Assembly: GCA_040404065.1 (NCBI GenBank)
Contig: JBBAJM010000001.1
Origin: Fontibacterium sp040404065
Lineage (GTDB): Bacteria > Pseudomonadota > Alphaproteobacteria > Pelagibacterales > Pelagibacteraceae
Reading direction: 5' to 3' (one strand)
Length of the DNA stretch: 64,000 nucleotides
In this document: in pieces, positions 60,452 to 64,000 of the stretch
Position numbering within the stretch: the first letter of the stretch is position 1
Layout: the number at the start of each line of letters is the position of its first letter
The notes under the pieces: generated by a model
The model's input: only the letters and a program-made list of their open reading frames with translations
Told to the model about the DNA's origin: nothing
Databases searched by the model: none
Made by a program: the position numbers and the translations under genes

Positions 60452-60484
60452 TTTTGATTCCCTTTTGATTCCATTTTGAATCAA
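60452..60484. repeat. Three-copy direct repeat with an 11-base period
   Basis: TTTTGATTCCC, TTTTGATTCCA and TTTTGAATCAA follow one another at 60452, 60463 and 60474. It sits between the convergent DUF2237 and GMC oxidoreductase genes. Copies one and two differ by one base, and the third is more diverged. Eleven-base phasing would place the T-tracts on one DNA face. It could be replication slippage, a protein-binding array or a degenerate terminator region. Confidence 0.6.
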
Positions 60485-60517
60485 ATTTTCTACTTTTAAG
60501 GGTGTGTGTTGATAACT

Positions 60518-62212
60518 CTAATTGTTAGACAAAATTTCTCGAGCAACTGTTTCTGCGATTGCCATGGTTGGAGCATTAGTATTACCAGAAGTAATTGTCG
60601 GCATTGAAGAAGCATCGACCACTCTTAAACGAGATATTCCTCTAACTCGACAATTTGAATCTAAAACTGTTAATTCATTTTCTGCTTTACCATTACTATC
60701 AATTTTTCCCATCGCACAAGTTCCAACAGGGTGAAAAATAGTTGTACCTAAATTTCTCGCTGCATTAGTTAAATCATTATCGCTTTGAATATGATCTCCT
60801 GGTAGCTCTTCTTTTGGAGTAAATTTAGCAAGAGCTTTGCTGCTCATAATTTCACGTGTTTTTTTTATTCCTGCTACGGCAACTTCAAGATCTTCTTCTG
60901 TAGATAAATAATTGCATAATATTTTTGGATACTCCATTGGATCTGGGCTTACTGCTCTAATCCATCCCCTCGAAGTTGGTCTTAAATTACAAACGCTGGG
61001 AGTAATGGCGTTATAAGGATGTAAATCTTCTCCAAATTTAGGAAGGGATAAAGGCTGAACATGCCATTCTATATTGGCACTACTTTTTCCTGGATCACTT
61101 TTAGCAAATGCACATAAAGTAGAAGGAGGCATTGTAAGAGGCCCTGTTCTGAATATAGCATATTGTAAGGCCATACCGATACGTGTGATAAAATTTTTAT
61201 ATAATGTATTTACTGTTCTGCAGTTTGAAACTTTATAAACGGATCTGATTTGCAAATGATCTTGTAAATTTTCTCCAACACCTTTTAAATCGTAAACTGG
61301 ATCCACTCCTATAGATTTAAGATGAGATGATGAACCTATGCCGGAAATTTGTAACAGATGAGGTGAACTAACTGAACCAGCTGCAAGTATAACTTCATTA
61401 TTAGCAGTAACTATTTTTTTACTATTTTGATTTAATATTTCAAGGCCATAGGCTTCGTGATTAGAATTGGCCCATCCTTTAGCTTGATAACGCTTTTGAT
61501 TTCTTGTTGTGTCTGTAGTATTTTTTGTGAGAACCTTTAAAACTTGTGTTTTAGTCATTAAGGTTAAATTTTTTCTATTTCGAATAGGATGTAAAAAAGC
61601 ATCGGCCATAGACCAACGCACACCTTTTTTTTGATTCATATGAAAATAAGCACAACCAAAGTTATCCCCTCTATTAAATTCTGGAATAGATGGTATTCCT
61701 TGTTCGCTTGCCGCCTGTTGCCAAGCATCTAATATTTTCCATTTTACTCTTGGCTTTTCAACACGGATCTCTCCTTTGGTTCCATGCCATTCATTCTCTC
61801 CGTCAAAATAATTTTCAATAGATTTATGAACAGATAGAGCATTCTTCCAATTCCAAATATTGTCACCTGTAACTTTGGCCCAGTGATCATAATCACCGGA
61901 CTGACCTCTCATATAAAGCATTCCGTTTATAGATGATGATCCTCCAAGAACTCGTCCTCTCGGATAGTTAATAGATCTTCCGTTTAAACCTGGATCAGGT
62001 TCAGTTTTAAAGCACCAATCTGTTCTAGGGTTTGCGATAGTAAATAAATAACCAATGGGTATTTTAATCCAAAACCAATCATCTTCTCCACCAGCTTCTA
62101 TAAGTAATACGCGGTGATTTGGATCTTTTGAAAGACGATTTGCAAGCAAACATCCTGCGCTGCCAGCTCCTACTATAATTGTATCGAAATTTAATTGATT
62201 TGGATGGTTCAT
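60518..62212 (-). CDS. GMC-family flavin oxidoreductase (choline dehydrogenase-like)
   Basis: The 564-residue flavoenzyme opens DTIIVGAGSAGCLLANRLS with the FAD dinucleotide loop (15-20), has GRVLGGSSSINGMLYMRGQ and the C-terminal catalytic histidine in TTIFHPVGTCAMG, with VVDASSMPTITSGNTNAPTMAIAE at the end. It is closest in style to alcohol/choline dehydrogenases (BetA), oxidising an alcohol to an aldehyde. Glycine betaine precursors are common substrates in marine bacteria, but choline specificity is not shown. It is 14 bases downstream of dxs on the same strand. Confidence 0.87.
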   Translation of the reverse strand: MNHPNQLNFDTIIVGAGSAGCLLANRLSKDPNHRVLLIEAGGEDDWFWIKIPIGYLFTIANPRTDWCFKTEPDPGLNGRSINYPRGRVLGGSSSINGMLYMRGQSGDYDHWAKVTGDNIWNWKNALSVHKSIENYFDGENEWHGTKGEIRVEKPRVKWKILDAWQQAASEQGIPSIPEFNRGDNFGCAYFHMNQKKGVRWSMADAFLHPIRNRKNLTLMTKTQVLKVLTKNTTDTTRNQKRYQAKGWANSNHEAYGLEILNQNSKKIVTANNEVILAAGSVSSPHLLQISGIGSSSHLKSIGVDPVYDLKGVGENLQDHLQIRSVYKVSNCRTVNTLYKNFITRIGMALQYAIFRTGPLTMPPSTLCAFAKSDPGKSSANIEWHVQPLSLPKFGEDLHPYNAITPSVCNLRPTSRGWIRAVSPDPMEYPKILCNYLSTEEDLEVAVAGIKKTREIMSSKALAKFTPKEELPGDHIQSDNDLTNAARNLGTTIFHPVGTCAMGKIDSNGKAENELTVLDSNCRVRGISRLRVVDASSMPTITSGNTNAPTMAIAETVAREILSNN

Positions 62213-62226
62213 CTCAAATCTTTTAA

Positions 62227-64000
62227 TTATTTTAGTGAACTTGCTAAAGTCTTATCATCTAAAAGTACTTCGAGAGCTTTTTTAGATATATGAAAAGCGT
62301 TAAGTTCTGCAATGTCATACATTCTCTCGGGTGTATCTTGCTCAATAAAAATATCTGGTAAAATCATAGATCTAAACTTTAATCCTTTATCAAATACTCC
62401 ATTCTCAGCTAACAAATGAGAAATGTGTGAACCAAATCCACCAATAGATCCTTCCTCAATTGTAATTAACACTTCATGATTTTTTGCAGAATCTAATATT
62501 AATTGTTCATCCAATGGTTTTGCAAATCTTGCATCAATAACTGTTGTTGATATTCCTTTTGCATCTAATTGTTGTGCAGCTTTAATACATTCTTGAAGTC
62601 TTGTTCCTAAACTTAATAAACAAACTTTAGTTCCCTTTTTAACTACTCTTCCTTTTCCGATTTCTAATACTTCATTAATGCTTGGAAGGTTAACTCCATA
62701 ACCATTTCCTCTTGGATATCTAAATGCTGAAGGTCTATCGTTTATTGTAACCGCAGTATTAATCATTCTAACTAATTCTGCTTCGTCACTTGGGGCCATG
62801 ACAATAAAATTTGGAAGTGTCGCAAGATAAGTAATGTCAAATGAGCCTGCGTGTGTTGGTCCGTCTGCCCCAACTAAACCCGCTCTATCAATTGCAAATC
62901 TTACTGGAAGACTTTGTATTGCAACGTCATGAACTACTTGATCATAAGCTCTTTGTAAAAATGTCGAATAAATTGTTGTAAAAGGTTTATAACCTTCTGT
63001 TGCAAGACCAGCAGCAAAAGTAACAGCATGTTGCTCAGCTATCCCAACATCAAATGCACGTGTAGGAAATTTTTTAGAAAATATATCCACTCCCGTTCCT
63101 GAAGGCATAGCTCCTGTTATCGCAACAATCTTGCTGTCTATCTCCCCATGTTTAGCAAGTGTATCCCCATAAACTTTTGTGAACGTTGGTGTTGTTGTTG
63201 TGGGTTTTGCTTGTGCTCCTGTAATGACATCAAATTTATTAACGCCATGAAATTTATCTTCTGAATTCTCCGCAGGTTTATATCCTTTTCCTTTTTGAGT
63301 AATCGCATGAACTAAGAAAGGTCCATTATGTTTAGAGTCTCTTACATTTTTTAATACTGGAATTAATTGATCAAAATTATGTCCGTCAATCGTGCCTACA
63401 TAATAAAATCCAAGTTCATCAAATAAAGTTCCGCCGACAGCTAGCCCTCTAAAGTATTCTTCAAATCTTGCAGCTCTTGTTTTGATTGACCTTGGAAAGA
63501 TTGATGCAATTCTTTTTAACAACCCTCTAAAACCAATATAGGTTTTTCCTGACAATAATCTTACAAGATAAGATCTCATTGCACCAACGGGTGGGGCAAT
63601 GGACATGTCATTATCATTTAAGATAACGATTAATCTCGAGTTCATTGAACCTGCATTATTCATGGCTTCATAGGCCATTCCAGCACTCATTGCTCCATCT
63701 CCTATAACTGCGATTACATTGTTATTTCTTTTGTCTAAATCCCTAGCCACAGCCATTCCAAGCGATGCAGATATAGAAGTTGAGCTATGAGCTGCTCCAA
63801 ATGGATCATAAATACTTTCGGATCTTTTAGTAAATCCTGATAACCCACCACTCTTTCTTAAAGTTCTAATTCTATCTCTTCGTTCAGTTAAGATTTTATG
63901 AGGGTAAGATTGATGACCAACATCCCATACCAATCTGTCTTCCGGAGTATTAAAAAGATAATGAATTGCTATAGTAAGTTCTACTACGCCAAGACCAGCA
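62227..64000 (-). CDS. dxs: 1-deoxy-D-xylulose-5-phosphate synthase, 5' end off the right edge
   Basis: Dxs makes DXP from pyruvate and glyceraldehyde 3-phosphate with thiamine diphosphate. The frame is open to the window edge and shows AGLGVVELTIAIHYLFNTPE before LVWDVGHQSYPHK, so roughly the first 60 residues are missing. The ThDP motif is GDGAMSAGMAYEAMNNAG...NDNDMSI, the transketolase-type region DRAGLVGADGPTHAGSFD is intact and the C-terminal domain is complete. The apparent start at 63933 is a TTG inside the gene, not the true start. Confidence 0.95.
   Translation of the reverse strand, partial: AGLGVVELTIAIHYLFNTPEDRLVWDVGHQSYPHKILTERRDRIRTLRKSGGLSGFTKRSESIYDPFGAAHSSTSISASLGMAVARDLDKRNNNVIAVIGDGAMSAGMAYEAMNNAGSMNSRLIVILNDNDMSIAPPVGAMRSYLVRLLSGKTYIGFRGLLKRIASIFPRSIKTRAARFEEYFRGLAVGGTLFDELGFYYVGTIDGHNFDQLIPVLKNVRDSKHNGPFLVHAITQKGKGYKPAENSEDKFHGVNKFDVITGAQAKPTTTTPTFTKVYGDTLAKHGEIDSKIVAITGAMPSGTGVDIFSKKFPTRAFDVGIAEQHAVTFAAGLATEGYKPFTTIYSTFLQRAYDQVVHDVAIQSLPVRFAIDRAGLVGADGPTHAGSFDITYLATLPNFIVMAPSDEAELVRMINTAVTINDRPSAFRYPRGNGYGVNLPSINEVLEIGKGRVVKKGTKVCLLSLGTRLQECIKAAQQLDAKGISTTVIDARFAKPLDEQLILDSAKNHEVLITIEEGSIGGFGSHISHLLAENGVFDKGLKFRSMILPDIFIEQDTPERMYDIAELNAFHISKKALEVLLDDKTLASSLK

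Noticed and set aside
1..64000. CRISPR arrays, toxin-antitoxin pairs, restriction or other defence systems
   Set aside because: No regularly spaced palindromic repeats and no recognisable defence or toxin proteins occur; the repeats seen have only two or three short copies.

Overview
The window is a gene-dense, AT-rich (roughly 30% GC by eye) stretch of an alphaproteobacterial chromosome. Its streamlined layout and gene set fit a marine SAR11-like (Pelagibacterales) organism: very short intergenic gaps, stop/start overlaps, weak or absent Shine-Dalgarno sequences, a CADD-type protein, AcuI, prpBC, a serC-serA-serB operon, TRAP transport and many single-copy housekeeping genes. The clade is inferred from gene content and style; no rRNA is present to confirm it.

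Region by region. 1-2.1 kb: the 5' part of a secreted TPR/beta-barrel-like gene leaving the left edge, then a family-4-type uracil-DNA glycosylase and a CinA-type domain protein (minus). 2.1-9.4 kb: a plus-strand run sfsA-map-purB-purC-purS-purQ-purL-bolA-grxD that covers much of purine synthesis and ends in a BolA/monothiol glutaredoxin pair. 9.4-18.4 kb: minus-strand housekeeping genes rpsD, trmJ-like, cimA, cysS, nadE, class II DAHP synthase, glmS and a GlmU acetyltransferase domain with no uridyltransferase half. 18.5-21.3 kb: gph and prpB-prpC. 21.3-24.3 kb: nrdA-nrdB behind candidate NrdR-like palindromes. 24.4-27.8 kb: a phosphohexomutase, a papain-like unknown, a serine-glyoxylate-type aminotransferase and a 48-residue membrane peptide. 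27.8-34.2 kb: a TRAP transporter, malonyl-CoA decarboxylase and dusA, facing a divergent CaiB-type CoA-transferase; together they suggest malonate or related dicarboxylate use. 34.2-41.7 kb: rpoZ and small metabolic, envelope and salvage genes, including two glycosyltransferases, a DUF6165 protein, a nitrilase-like hydrolase, apt and a nucleosidase.

41.7-44.6 kb is the most accessory-looking part. An elongator tRNA-Met is followed by about 600 bases with only one possible 49-residue ORF, then a spore-coat-U-type (SCPU) pilin-like gene broken by one in-frame TAA, an unrecognised enzyme-like gene, yjbQ, and a 27-residue extremely basic ORF. 44.6-53.1 kb returns to core genes: mnmA, a DUF3553 protein, cysQ, recX, an ABA4-like protein, redox proteins and serC-serA-serB. 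53.2-60.4 kb holds a CADD-like candidate p-aminobenzoate synthase between two perfect hairpins, HU, a RseP protease, LysE and LysR proteins, acuI, a zinc-finger peptide, folE, hisI, a 2OG-oxygenase-like protein and a DUF2237 protein. 60.5-64 kb: a GMC oxidoreductase and most of dxs, which leaves the right edge.

No rRNA, intact insertion sequence, integrase, CRISPR array, toxin-antitoxin pair or defence system was seen. The best leads are the CADD homologue with its sacrificial tyrosine and metal ligands in register, the stand-alone GlmU acetyltransferase, the TRAP/decarboxylase/CoA-transferase cluster, the nonsense-broken SCPU gene in its tRNA-side island, and several small genes that automatic calling would miss.
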